Shown here piece after piece: positions 26,348-35,174 of a stretch of DNA of 64,000 bases. Where the stretch lies: NCBI GenBank assembly GCA_017539565.1, contig JAFYCS010000065.1:1-64000 (forward strand), read 5' to 3'. A model generated the notes under the pieces. That model made no database searches, had not been told where the DNA came from, and saw only the letters and a list, made by a program, of their open reading frames with translations. This DNA is from Lachnospiraceae bacterium. GTDB lineage: Bacteria > Bacillota > Clostridia > Lachnospirales > Lachnospiraceae. Position 1 is the first letter of the stretch. Every line of letters starts with the position of its first letter. The translations under genes were made by a program, and so were the position numbers.

Positions 26348-27925
26348 TCAGAAATTAGCATACATAAAGCTGCTGGCCACGTCCTCACCGGGTGCCAGTA
26401 TTATCAACGTGAGCAGCATAAGTGCATAAATGACCGTCCTTATCAGAGCAGGGCACTTCTTCTTGGCCTCTTCCCATTTACCTTTCTCGCACAGCACATC
26501 CACTATGATGAGGACTACTATACCTATATCCCATAAGATAACGTTTTCTCCGCTTATATTCTTAAAAAAGAATATCACATGATTGATCTCTTTGATCCGG
26601 AAGTTCGTGAACGCATGCGCTATTGTGGAAAGTGCCGTCCCCATATCGGGCGAAAGCGAAAAGAACCTGAATATGCTTATCAGCACAAAAGTCCTGCCCA
26701 CGCAGAACGCTTTCCAGATAAAACTGTCAGAATTGATATGAAGCTTTGTTTTTATACCCTTGTATGTCTCCTCCAGCTGTGTGGTAGAGAGTATCACGAT
26801 AAAGTTAAGATAGCCCCATACCAGGAAGGTCCAGTTGGCGCCGTGCCAGAGTCCCGTTGCGGTCCATACGAAAAACAGGGCAAGATGTCCTGCTATCAGC
26901 TTGCCGGTCCTGGCACCCCATTTGCCGCGGGCCCATTTTGAAAGACGGCTGCCGGTCTTGCTCATGGATACGGGATAGAATACGTAGTCCCGAAACCACC
27001 GTCCCAGTGTGATATGCCATCTGCGCCAGTACTCGTCCACTGTCTTTGCCATAAAAGGCTGTTTAAAATTCTCCGACAGCTCTATGCCCAGGATATGGCA
27101 GAAACCGCACATCATATCCATGTACCCGGAAAAGTCAGCATAGATACGGAAGCTGTAGAGTACTACAGCAAAGCAGATAAGTATAAAACCATAGTCCTCG
27201 TAATTACCCAGCGTTGTGTTGATATAGCCCGCCAGTATATCGGCTATTGCCACTTTTTTATAGGCACCCCAGAGTATACGGGCGCAGCCTTCACAGAGCC
27301 TGTCATAAGAAAAACGATGCTCCGAAAAGATCTCTTTACCAAGCTCATTAAAACGTGAAAAAGGGCCCTCAGTTATATGGGGGAAAAATGATACAAAAGT
27401 GAAATACTTAAAGAAATTCTTTTCTGCAGGATACTTGCCGCGGTATACATCCACCACATATCCTATGGCATGAAATACATAAAAAGACATACCCAGAGGC
27501 AGGATAAGCCCCGTCAGGGTATTTTCCATATTGATCTTAAACAGCGAAAGGACAGACAGTACGTTCTGCATGATAAAGCCGCCGTACTTGATCACTATCC
27601 AGGGAGCCAGTATCAGAAGTACAGTAATCGTGCAGATACTCTTCTTCTGCTTTAAGCCCGCTCTTCTGATGGCATCCTTCTCTTCCGCTGATGCTTCTTT
27701 AAGCTTCTGTGCAGACTGTGCTATCTTCTTTTCCAGCACTATGGCTGATAAGTAACTGATAAGCGCACACAGTATGATAAAGACTATATATACCGGCCCG
27801 TAGCTTAAATAAAAATATATATTTGCAGCCAGCAGCACCACCCAGCGTGCCTTACCGGGTATCACGAAATACAGAAGTATCGTGAGGGCGGCAAACACCA
27901 GGCAGTGCAGCGATACGAGATTCAT
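26348..27925 (-). CDS. MBOAT family O-acyltransferase (DltB/AlgI type)
   Basis: Polytopic membrane protein (525 residues, about ten helices) that passes acyl groups across or onto extracellular acceptors. Family motifs are clear: the RWHITLGRWFRDYVFYPVS segment and the catalytic-region histidine in ATGLWHGANWTFLVWG. DltB (D-alanylation of teichoic acid) and AlgI (alginate acetylation) share these. The gene starts six bases after the carrier protein stop with a weak ribosome site, implying translational coupling. With the ligases, carrier protein and SGNH protein it forms a Dlt-like set; the acceptor is probably the glycan made by the neighbouring genes (inference). Confidence 0.9.
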   Translation of the reverse strand: MNLVSLHCLVFAALTILLYFVIPGKARWVVLLAANIYFYLSYGPVYIVFIILCALISYLSAIVLEKKIAQSAQKLKEASAEEKDAIRRAGLKQKKSICTITVLLILAPWIVIKYGGFIMQNVLSVLSLFKINMENTLTGLILPLGMSFYVFHAIGYVVDVYRGKYPAEKNFFKYFTFVSFFPHITEGPFSRFNELGKEIFSEHRFSYDRLCEGCARILWGAYKKVAIADILAGYINTTLGNYEDYGFILICFAVVLYSFRIYADFSGYMDMMCGFCHILGIELSENFKQPFMAKTVDEYWRRWHITLGRWFRDYVFYPVSMSKTGSRLSKWARGKWGARTGKLIAGHLALFFVWTATGLWHGANWTFLVWGYLNFIVILSTTQLEETYKGIKTKLHINSDSFIWKAFCVGRTFVLISIFRFFSLSPDMGTALSTIAHAFTNFRIKEINHVIFFFKNISGENVILWDIGIVVLIIVDVLCEKGKWEEAKKKCPALIRTVIYALMLLTLIILAPGEDVASSFMYANF

Positions 27926-27931
27926 TATATC

Positions 27932-28156
27932 TTAGCCCTGCATCTTCTTTATAAGTGCGTAAAGTGCCTCTGCGCTGTTGAAGTTTTCGGGGAGCAGATC
28001 ATCAACATTTATCTCAACACCGAAATGCTCGTTTACTTCGCTCACGATGGAGATGATGTCAAAGGAATCCAGCAGCTCATCGTCGATAAGCTTCGTCTCC
28101 TTTGTGAAATCGATGTCATCCCTTATTCCTGACATGATGCTTAACAGTTCATCCAT
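27932..28156 (-). CDS. acyl carrier protein (DltC-like)
   Basis: 74-residue four-helix carrier. The phosphopantetheine attachment serine is Ser31 in LLDSFDI, where most acyl carriers have DSLD. Length and acidic composition are normal. GGAGG precedes the ATG. Located between MBOAT and acetyltransferase genes, it should carry the acyl or aminoacyl group activated by one of the two AMP ligases and hand it to the MBOAT protein. It is distinct from a fatty-acid ACP by context only. Confidence 0.88.
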   Translation of the reverse strand: MDELLSIMSGIRDDIDFTKETKLIDDELLDSFDIISIVSEVNEHFGVEINVDDLLPENFNSAEALYALIKKMQG

Positions 28157-28180
28157 TTTTATTATCCTCCGGTATTTATT

Positions 28181-28831
28181 TTATTGATCCATAAGCTTTC
28201 TGAGCGCTTCTATATCGGGATCTTTCATGAGAAGGTCCATGTTCTCCTTCACCTTTTCAAAACTCCAATCCCACCATTTGAGCTCTAACATAAAGTTTAT
28301 CACTTCCTTTAAGAACCTGTAGGAAATGATCCTTGCGGGGGATCCCGCCACTATCGCATAAGGCGGCACCGATCTGGTGACCACGGAGCCCGCACCTATC
28401 ACCGCGCCGTCTCCTATGGAGAGCCCGGGCTTTCTGAGTATCATCGCTCCGGCTCCTATCCATACGTCGTTGCCGATCAGTATCTTTTTTTCGTCAGGGT
28501 GTTTTAAAAGCTTTCCCTCCAACTTGTTCTTCATCCGGTATTCCGGCATCATTGTCACATGCTTGTAGGCATGCTCATTCCCGCCTATATCCACCAGTCT
28601 TGATATACTGCAGTACTTGCCTATCTCCGCCCAGAGTATGCTGGTGTCGGCTCCGGTATAAGTCATGTCGCCTATCACCGAATCCCTTATCAGATTTCTC
28701 TTCTCGATGTCCACGAAAGAGCCGAGTGTACTGGATAGTATCACGCTGTCTTTGTCTATGCTGGACTTGTCACCGATAGTGCTCTGCTTTACCGTTGCGT
28801 CTGCGTGCTGCTTGTAGTTCTTTTCTTCCAT
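28181..28831 (-). CDS. hexapeptide-repeat acetyltransferase (CatB/VatD-like)
   Basis: Left-handed beta-helix acyltransferase of 216 residues, probably trimeric and using acetyl-CoA. Imperfect [LIV]-G-x4 repeats run through the sequence ([40 protein letters not shown]), with a loop containing NEHAYKH that likely carries the catalytic His. Family members acetylate sugars or antibiotics. Here acetylation of a sugar precursor of the surface glycan is the simplest reading. GGGGG precedes the start; it lies between the carrier protein and the second ligase in one run. Confidence 0.82.
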   Translation of the reverse strand: MEEKNYKQHADATVKQSTIGDKSSIDKDSVILSSTLGSFVDIEKRNLIRDSVIGDMTYTGADTSILWAEIGKYCSISRLVDIGGNEHAYKHVTMMPEYRMKNKLEGKLLKHPDEKKILIGNDVWIGAGAMILRKPGLSIGDGAVIGAGSVVTRSVPPYAIVAGSPARIISYRFLKEVINFMLELKWWDWSFEKVKENMDLLMKDPDIEALRKLMDQ

Positions 28832-28842
28832 TACTTCCCCCC

Positions 28843-30243
28843 TTACGCCTTAAGCGCTGCATACTGCACCTTTCCCGCCGCATTCTTGGGTATCTCGGTT
28901 ATCACATGCACGTGGAAAAGATGCCGGTTTATCTTAAGTTTCCCGAATATATAATCCGAGATACCTTCTTTAAGAGTTCCGTCGGTAATATATATGTCAA
29001 GCGAATCGTCTTCGCCTGCGCATGCCGCATCCACTATGTTAAACTGATCCTTTATTAGCATTTCCACTTCCGAAAGGTTGGTACGCTTTCCTGTGATCTT
29101 GATAAAGCGCTTCTTTCTTCCGTAGATGTAGTAATACCCGTCCTCATCCTTATAGGCCATATCGCCTGTCTGAAGCCTTCCGTGATTTACATCGCCAAGC
29201 TTAAGGTCTTCCCTGCACTCCGCATATCCAAGGCTTACATTATCACCGTAATATATGAGCTCGCCTTTTTCTCCGGCACCTTCTAAAACTTCATTGTTTT
29301 CATCTATGATCTCGAAACGCCCGCCGGGTATGGCTATACCCATGCTGCCTTTCTTTGCCACAGCCATGTCAGCCGGAAGATATCCCATACGTGCCGTAGC
29401 TTCCGAAGCACCGTACATCACAACAAAGCTGATACCCTTTTCGGCCGCATAGGCAGCGAACTTCTCATGCAGCTGGGGCGAAAGCTTTCCGCCTGCCTGG
29501 GTCATGGTCTTTAATCCGCTCACGCTCTTTTTTGTAAAGCCCAGTTTATCCATCATCTCATACATAAAGGGTATGCCTGCAAATGAAGTGCAGCCGTTTC
29601 TTTCAAAGCAGTCCCAGAACTTCTTTGAATAGCAGTTCTCCTTTGTCAGCACCAGTGTCCCCCCGGCATAGAGATGGGTATTGAGTACCGAAAGCCCGTA
29701 TACGTAATTGAGCGGCAGCGACGCTATCGCACGCTCATTTTCATCTATCTTTAAATACTCTGTTATCGCCTTTGTATTGGATCTGATATTGTCATAGCTC
29801 AGACGTATGAGCTTCGGGCTGCCTGTGGATCCCGATGTCGATATCAGAAGCGCCAGCTCCTCATAGAGTTCAGTAGCTTCTTCGGTATCCGACATAAGCA
29901 GGCTGTATCCGCCCATTGACCTTATATGTGAGTAGTCTTTATGCTCATCCGCGGCTTCCGCGGGCAGCCATATATAAAGGGGTTTATAGCTTTCCACCAT
30001 CGTGCGGATAGTCTGCGTATTTATAGCGGCATCGATCATAAGGGGAACTATCCCGGCATTTAAGAATGCCACATAGCCGGTAACGCACTCCGAAGTATTA
30101 CTGCAGAGTATAAAGGCCAGGGATCGGTTTTTAAGACCGGCTGTAAGTTCATGAGTATGAGCGGACAGCTCATTATAGGTGATCATCCTGTCACCTTCGA
30201 TGAGTGCCGTCTTATCACCGTATTTTTCCAGATCCCAGATCAA
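28843..30243 (-). CDS. AMP-forming acyl/amino-acid ligase (second of two)
   Basis: 466-residue ANL-superfamily enzyme. Motifs are [18 protein letters not shown] (A3), [14 protein letters not shown] (A5), [13 protein letters not shown] (A7), [21 protein letters not shown] (A8) and the C-terminal Lys in [11 protein letters not shown] (A10). The start is TTG overlapping the SGNH stop codon (TTGA), with GGAGAGG seven bases upstream. It differs clearly from the first ligase, so the two probably use different acids. DltA-like loading of the carrier protein is a good guess, but specificity is not readable. Confidence 0.84.
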   Translation of the reverse strand: MIWDLEKYGDKTALIEGDRMITYNELSAHTHELTAGLKNRSLAFILCSNTSECVTGYVAFLNAGIVPLMIDAAINTQTIRTMVESYKPLYIWLPAEAADEHKDYSHIRSMGGYSLLMSDTEEATELYEELALLISTSGSTGSPKLIRLSYDNIRSNTKAITEYLKIDENERAIASLPLNYVYGLSVLNTHLYAGGTLVLTKENCYSKKFWDCFERNGCTSFAGIPFMYEMMDKLGFTKKSVSGLKTMTQAGGKLSPQLHEKFAAYAAEKGISFVVMYGASEATARMGYLPADMAVAKKGSMGIAIPGGRFEIIDENNEVLEGAGEKGELIYYGDNVSLGYAECREDLKLGDVNHGRLQTGDMAYKDEDGYYYIYGRKKRFIKITGKRTNLSEVEMLIKDQFNIVDAACAGEDDSLDIYITDGTLKEGISDYIFGKLKINRHLFHVHVITEIPKNAAGKVQYAALKA

Positions 30244-31604
30244 AATACTACCTCTCCTTCTTCCCCGTTCAATAATCTGTCGATATCATATACCTGCCAT
30301 GCCGCGTTCTCATCATCCGGCGACAATGCAGCCTTTATCCTTATCTTTTCATTATCCGAAAGCACCGGTATAGTCTGATCCGGATCATCCGTCCAGTCTA
30401 TGAGCATCTCGTAATCCTTCCCACCGTTACGCGCTATCTCCACGCAGTATAGTACAGACGCATCGTCATTCTGAAGGCTTGTTATATGCAGCTTAATGCT
30501 GCTGCCGTCTGATACCCCTTCAGCCCGCAGTGCCACCACTCTGTTCACGTTCTGCTTAAGCTCATCGATATCTTTGTAAAAATATCCGCTTACATCTTCT
30601 CCGTCCATATACTTTTTGAGTATCTCCCCGTATACGGAACTCAGCTTGTATGCGCCTTCGCCGCTGAAATGCCAGCCGTCATACATCAGTCTGTCGGGAA
30701 ATATCTCTTCCCTGTCACGGACATAATTCAGGTTATGATATGCGATGCCCTTCTCTTTGGCATACTCCGTATAGAAATCTATCGCCCCCTGGAAGTTGTC
30801 TATGTTATAGATACTCATCATCGAAACAGGCGGTGATACAAGTATAAGCCTGATGCCGTTTTCTTTACAATAATCGCACAGCTTATCCAGGTAGCCAAGT
30901 CTGACAGGATCGATCTCCGCCTTATCAAAACGGTTCTTCCACCTGCTGTCTATGGCGATATTACCGTCATCCAGATTCCTGTTGGCATAGATAAAGCCTT
31001 TTCCGTGATAAGTATTGACCTGGGTAGTATCCGGTATATAGCCGTTCTTTTTGAGATCCCGGCGGTCCGAAATATTCTGCATGATGTTTTCGAAAGTAAA
31101 ATCGAACCGGTAGCGGTACAGATAGAAAAGCTGTGGAAAAACATCCGTCCCTATATTCCTGACAAGATAACCTGCCTTTCCGCCAAGGCTCAGCCTGTCA
31201 TATAATTTAAGCGTATGCTCCATACGCAGCACATCTTCTTCGGCTGTCTGGAATGTATTCCACTGCACACCCAGTACTACTGTCTTGGGCTTAACGTCGT
31301 CATTTAAGTCCTTGAGCATCAGATAGCTTTCTTCTACCCTCTGTCCCGAAGATCCTGCCACCAGGCAGTTTCCCACAGCGAGTTTTTCTTCATATACCTC
31401 CGGTACAAAGGACCTGAATATACGCGATGATCCCAGGAACAATACATCAACGGACTCTTTGCCGGCTGTTATCTTTTCAACATCGGCCCTGAAATACTCT
31501 CCTTCACCTACAGGTGTTACCATCCTTCCAAGGATGATAAGCCCTGCTGTAAAGATCAGTGCTGTCAGTACAGGGACGGCTGCTTTCTTAAAAAACTTCT
31601 TCAT
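30240..31604 (-). CDS. membrane-anchored SGNH-like protein (DltD/AlgJ type)
   Basis: 454 residues. One N-terminal membrane helix (about 8-28) anchors a large extracellular domain. The nucleophile motif is GSSR (Ser59/Ser60, in VDVLFLGSSRIFRS) and the acid-base pair is likely in YDGWHFSGEGA. SGNH proteins beside an MBOAT gene (DltD, AlgJ/AlgX, PatB) complete acyl transfer to the polymer or hydrolyse it. Here it is directly overlapped by the second ligase. About 110 residues after the DGWH motif form an extra C-terminal domain I do not recognise. Confidence 0.78.
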   Translation of the reverse strand: MKKFFKKAAVPVLTALIFTAGLIILGRMVTPVGEGEYFRADVEKITAGKESVDVLFLGSSRIFRSFVPEVYEEKLAVGNCLVAGSSGQRVEESYLMLKDLNDDVKPKTVVLGVQWNTFQTAEEDVLRMEHTLKLYDRLSLGGKAGYLVRNIGTDVFPQLFYLYRYRFDFTFENIMQNISDRRDLKKNGYIPDTTQVNTYHGKGFIYANRNLDDGNIAIDSRWKNRFDKAEIDPVRLGYLDKLCDYCKENGIRLILVSPPVSMMSIYNIDNFQGAIDFYTEYAKEKGIAYHNLNYVRDREEIFPDRLMYDGWHFSGEGAYKLSSVYGEILKKYMDGEDVSGYFYKDIDELKQNVNRVVALRAEGVSDGSSIKLHITSLQNDDASVLYCVEIARNGGKDYEMLIDWTDDPDQTIPVLSDNEKIRIKAALSPDDENAAWQVYDIDRLLNGEEGEVVF

Positions 31605-31621
31605 ATCACGCGATCCATCCC

Positions 31622-32482
31622 TTACAGATCTAACATTGCCACACGCGGTTCAAAACAGCAGCAGGGGCGCATGCATACGATACGGACACCGCTGGCCCTC
31701 TGCGGACCTGTCTTCATAAACGTTGCCAGTACGGAATTCTTTCCTCCCAGTCCCAATGCCCCGGTATTGCTTTCGTTAACGGCTGCAGTGATACGCTTTT
31801 CACATTCATTCTGTACATCGTATCTGCCTTCGGTCATGGCACGCAGCATCATTGCAGAAGCTTCAAAATGAGACCTTCCTATTCCCACTGCCAATGTGCA
31901 GGGGCTGCAGCCCAGCTGCGAAACACTCTCCCGTGCCCATTGTATTATCTCTTCCAGCACGGTATCCAGACTGTGCCTGTGAAATACCCTGTAAGTCTTG
32001 GCACGTATCTCGGGTCCTCCGCCCTGCATAAGTATATACAGCCGCAGCCTTTCCTCATCATCGACATATTCCATGCTAAGTGGTGCAGGCACCAATCCCG
32101 CAGGATCCTCCATCAGGCCTTCAGACTGCTCTATGCGCTGCTTATCATCACCTTTGACAGCCATGGGCCTGCCCGGGAGTTTTTTAAGCCCGCTGCGCAC
32201 ACCCTCATATATCGCTTCCAGCATATCCCCGTTTATAGATCTGTTCTTTCCGATCTGCAATAAAAGATGGGGGATACCTGTATCATCACAGAGGGGCGAA
32301 CGGTTCTTTTCCGCTACCTTTGCGTTATCCACTATCTGCTTCATTGCCCACACAGACAGCTCCGTATCGTCCTCCATTGCCCGCGCATATGCTCCGTATC
32401 TGTCGGGCGGGAACACACTGCCTGCCCTTACAAGCGTATCCGCTACAGCCTCTGTGAGCTCTTTTAATCCCGTTTCATTCAT
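31622..32482 (-). CDS. class I fumarase / tartrate dehydratase, alpha subunit
   Basis: Iron-sulfur hydro-lyase subunit that adds or removes water across a dicarboxylic acid (fumarate-malate, tartrate-oxaloacetate and similar). 286 residues from the ATG at 32482, which overlaps the beta-subunit gene and has GGAG upstream. Cluster cysteines are seen in PLCDDTGIP, GCSPCTLAVG and RPCCCFEPR. Being encoded within the glycan and Dlt-like run, and not with a TCA-cycle set, suggests a dedicated substrate. Housekeeping fumarase cannot be excluded. Confidence 0.85.
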   Translation of the reverse strand: MNETGLKELTEAVADTLVRAGSVFPPDRYGAYARAMEDDTELSVWAMKQIVDNAKVAEKNRSPLCDDTGIPHLLLQIGKNRSINGDMLEAIYEGVRSGLKKLPGRPMAVKGDDKQRIEQSEGLMEDPAGLVPAPLSMEYVDDEERLRLYILMQGGGPEIRAKTYRVFHRHSLDTVLEEIIQWARESVSQLGCSPCTLAVGIGRSHFEASAMMLRAMTEGRYDVQNECEKRITAAVNESNTGALGLGGKNSVLATFMKTGPQRASGVRIVCMRPCCCFEPRVAMLDL

Positions 32483-32981
32483 AGATCGATTCTCCACCGG
32501 CTATTGCTATCACCGCCGGATAGTCATATACTTCCAGCTCATATAATGCTTCCATTCCAAGCTCGCCAAAGGCCGCTACCCTGCGGCTTTTTATCCTGTC
32601 GGTAAGAAGCGCGGTAACCGGCGGGATGACCGCATACACTGCGCCTTCACGTTTTAACATCTCCGCCGTTTCTTTCTTAAGGGCACCCTTTCCAAGATGC
32701 ATACGTATCCCTGCATGCGAAAGTATCTCCATGGTGCTCTCTATCTCGAACTTGTTGCTGGATGTAGGCCCCACGCCCGCAGGACTGACAGCGGTATGAA
32801 ATATAAGGCCTCCGTTCAGATCGATGCCGCTCTCCTTTATGCTGCCGTCATTTATCATCCCGGCTATCTTAGGCAATACGGCATCCCTGCCGCAGAATAT
32901 GCGGCCGGAGATAAGTATCTGTTCCCTTACTTTTAATCCCTTTATATCTTCTTCGCTTACCGGAAAGCGCAGTTCTTTCAT
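32475..32981 (-). CDS. class I fumarase / tartrate dehydratase, beta subunit
   Basis: 168-residue partner of the alpha subunit, providing the substrate-binding lid. The motif GPTSSNKFEIESTMEIL and the segment ISGRIFCGRDAV are typical of TtdB/FumA C-terminal domains. The ATG overlaps the C-C lyase stop (ATGA) and its end overlaps the alpha gene, so all three are coupled. The beta-before-alpha order is reversed relative to ttdA-ttdB of E. coli. Confidence 0.88.
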   Translation of the reverse strand: MKELRFPVSEEDIKGLKVREQILISGRIFCGRDAVLPKIAGMINDGSIKESGIDLNGGLIFHTAVSPAGVGPTSSNKFEIESTMEILSHAGIRMHLGKGALKKETAEMLKREGAVYAVIPPVTALLTDRIKSRRVAAFGELGMEALYELEVYDYPAVIAIAGGESIYE

Positions 32982-34126
32982 TTATCGTTCTCCGTTACAA
33001 ACAGACTGGTATAGCATGATTCATCTTTGATCACGCCGAATACCCTTGCACGTGCATATACCTTTTCCGCCCAGTTCCTGTGCGGTCTTGCTTCATTCAT
33101 CTTGTTGGAGTTTCCGCTCTTTACGACACCGTCTCCGGTATTTAAGATCTGCATCGCATCATTGTATACTTCCTCCGTTACCGAATACATACCGTTAACA
33201 AAGGGTATATGCGTGGGATGTATGATAGTCTTGCCTATGAAGCCGTTTGCCCTATCCAGCATGACTTCGCGCAGCAGTCCGTCAACGGCATCATTGATAT
33301 AAGTCTTTCCCTTAAAGATAGACTGGTTGATCTTCTCAGGGAGCTTTCCGAACTTCATGCTCTTCTCTGCCCTGAAATACTCCCACACAGGACCGGATAC
33401 CGTATACTCGTTATTGCGTGAAAATACATTGAGCACATCCTTTAAGCAGTCTGCTACGGGAAGTATCTCGTATATCGTATAGTTGATACCGCGGCGCACT
33501 CCGAATACCGATGACCAGTCAGTTCCGCCCACACGCACATTGAGCACAAGATCTTTATATCTGTCCAGGATCTCCTTGACGCCGATAAGCTCCTCTGTCC
33601 TGGTCTCTATATAAGCCATGGCGCGGCTCTCCAATATGGGCATGCCGTATATCACTTCATTCAGTTTTTCGTTAAGATATTTAAGATGCGCGAAGTATTC
33701 TTCTCCGTTGCTCAAGTCAAACTTGGGAAAGTTAAAGGCCGTGATCATCTTGGCCTGATCGTGATCTAAGCGTGCCGAAAAAGATTTAAACTGCTCTATG
33801 CTCCTGACACGTATTATCAGAAGAGGCACGCTTTCCTTCTTAAGCTTTCCGGATGCTATGTCCTCATTCAGTGAATTTAAAAGGCTTATGACATTGTTTT
33901 CAGCAGCGGGTACATCCTCTTCCCTGCATGCATCCTCAAAACACAGTACCAGCGATGTAAGGCCGGGATATTTCCTGCTTACTATCTCACTGTGAAAATT
34001 CCTGGTACCCGGCATATACATTGTTGCTCCGAGGCAGTAACGCAGGGTACGTATATCGGTATATTTATCAAACTCAACCGGGCAGAGTGTGAATTTGTCT
34101 GCCGGCTGAAAATCATGATGTCTCAT
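32978..34126 (-). CDS. C-C bond lyase of the citrate lyase beta / HpcH superfamily (Ter-type)
   Basis: TIM-barrel aldolase-like enzyme, 382 residues. YMPGTR near the N-terminus, CFEDAC for metal binding, and RVGGTDWSSVFGVRRG match the C-C_Bond_Lyase group, which in other bacteria is found with TerD-type stress clusters and was proposed to work in a nucleoside-like biosynthesis. No ter gene is present here. Family chemistry is cleavage or formation of a C-C bond next to a carboxylate, often with acyl-CoA or 2-oxoacid partners. AAGGAG lies six bases before the ATG, and the gene is coupled to both neighbours. Confidence 0.8.
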   Translation of the reverse strand: MRHHDFQPADKFTLCPVEFDKYTDIRTLRYCLGATMYMPGTRNFHSEIVSRKYPGLTSLVLCFEDACREEDVPAAENNVISLLNSLNEDIASGKLKKESVPLLIIRVRSIEQFKSFSARLDHDQAKMITAFNFPKFDLSNGEEYFAHLKYLNEKLNEVIYGMPILESRAMAYIETRTEELIGVKEILDRYKDLVLNVRVGGTDWSSVFGVRRGINYTIYEILPVADCLKDVLNVFSRNNEYTVSGPVWEYFRAEKSMKFGKLPEKINQSIFKGKTYINDAVDGLLREVMLDRANGFIGKTIIHPTHIPFVNGMYSVTEEVYNDAMQILNTGDGVVKSGNSNKMNEARPHRNWAEKVYARARVFGVIKDESCYTSLFVTENDK

Positions 34127-34127
34127 C

Positions 34128-35171
34128 TCAAACTCCTTTTTCCAGTCTTGAAGCTATCCCCATCTCTTCCGCCAGTGCATTGATCTCAGCGAACTGTTTA
34201 TCGGATATCTCCACATCGTCAGTATTGATCTTCATTTTTGCGTTTCCGCGTTCACCCGGAAGGAGTACGGCTCCTTCATTACCGCATTCTTTTACGGCTT
34301 TTCTGAACGCCGCCATCTGCGCCTTAAGATCTTCTTCAGCGCAGAATGTCTTTGCATCCATCAGTATGAACAGATGCCCGTTGTTGGAATATGCTCCCAT
34401 ATCGCTTAAAGGCTTTACTTCACCGGCTGCTGCCGATCCCGTCATAAGCCCCGCAAAGAGGTCTACAAAAAGTGACAGTCCGTAGCCCTTATATCCGCCT
34501 ATAGGCAGCAGCGTTCCCTTCAGCGCTTCGTTGGGATCGTCCGTAGGATCGCCGTTTGCATCCACCGCCCAGTCGGAAGGTATCTTCTCCCCGTTCTTGG
34601 CAGCAAGACGTATCTTGCCTCTTGCCGCTATGGTCGTAGCCATATCAAGTACGACAGGATCCTCTCCTTCACCCGCGGGATATGCATAACAGAGCGGATT
34701 GGTACCGAAGATGGCCCTGCTGCCGCCCGTAGGCGCTATGGCAGGTGCCGCATTGGCATAGATCTGTGCAGCAAAGCCCGCGCGTGCAGCCATATCACCG
34801 AAGTAACCGGCCATGCCGAAGTTATTGCTGTTACGTACGCCTACTGCTGCGATACCGTATTCCTTAGCTTTTTTGACAGCAAGCTCCATCGCATGATGTG
34901 ATGCAACCTGTCCGAAACCGTGATGGGCATCAAAAAGCGCCAGAGCTCCTTTATCCATGATAAGCTCTGTTTTATCATCCGCTTCAAAAAAACCGCTGCG
35001 GATTTTTTTTATATAAAGCGGGAGCCTGCCCACTCCGTGAGTAGCCACTCCCCTCCTGTTGGCAAAATGAATGGTGTCTGTGATGATCTCTATCGAGCGC
35101 GCGGGTACTCCCACCGCTTTAAGACTTTCCTCACATACCTTATCTATACTTTCCAGACTGACCTTTGCCAT
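34128..35171 (-). CDS. Ldh2-type malate/L-lactate/ureidoglycolate dehydrogenase
   Basis: NAD(P)-dependent oxidoreductase that interconverts a 2-hydroxyacid (or imino acid) and a 2-oxoacid. 347 residues, family length. Signature regions are ANRRGVATHGVGRLP, VRNSNNFGMAGYFG and FGTNPLCYAYPAG; the catalytic His is in THGVGR. Its gene follows the ATP-grasp gene by three bases and precedes the C-C lyase by one, so it belongs to the acid-building part of the cluster. Exact substrate is not readable. Confidence 0.88.
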   Translation of the reverse strand: MAKVSLESIDKVCEESLKAVGVPARSIEIITDTIHFANRRGVATHGVGRLPLYIKKIRSGFFEADDKTELIMDKGALALFDAHHGFGQVASHHAMELAVKKAKEYGIAAVGVRNSNNFGMAGYFGDMAARAGFAAQIYANAAPAIAPTGGSRAIFGTNPLCYAYPAGEGEDPVVLDMATTIAARGKIRLAAKNGEKIPSDWAVDANGDPTDDPNEALKGTLLPIGGYKGYGLSLFVDLFAGLMTGSAAAGEVKPLSDMGAYSNNGHLFILMDAKTFCAEEDLKAQMAAFRKAVKECGNEGAVLLPGERGNAKMKINTDDVEISDKQFAEINALAEEMGIASRLEKGV

Positions 35172-35174
35172 GAT

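Noticed and set aside
31622-32981. TCA-cycle fumarase locus
   Set aside because: No other TCA gene is near, and both subunits are locked by overlaps into the glycan/acid run; kept as fumarase/tartrate dehydratase without assigning fumarate.
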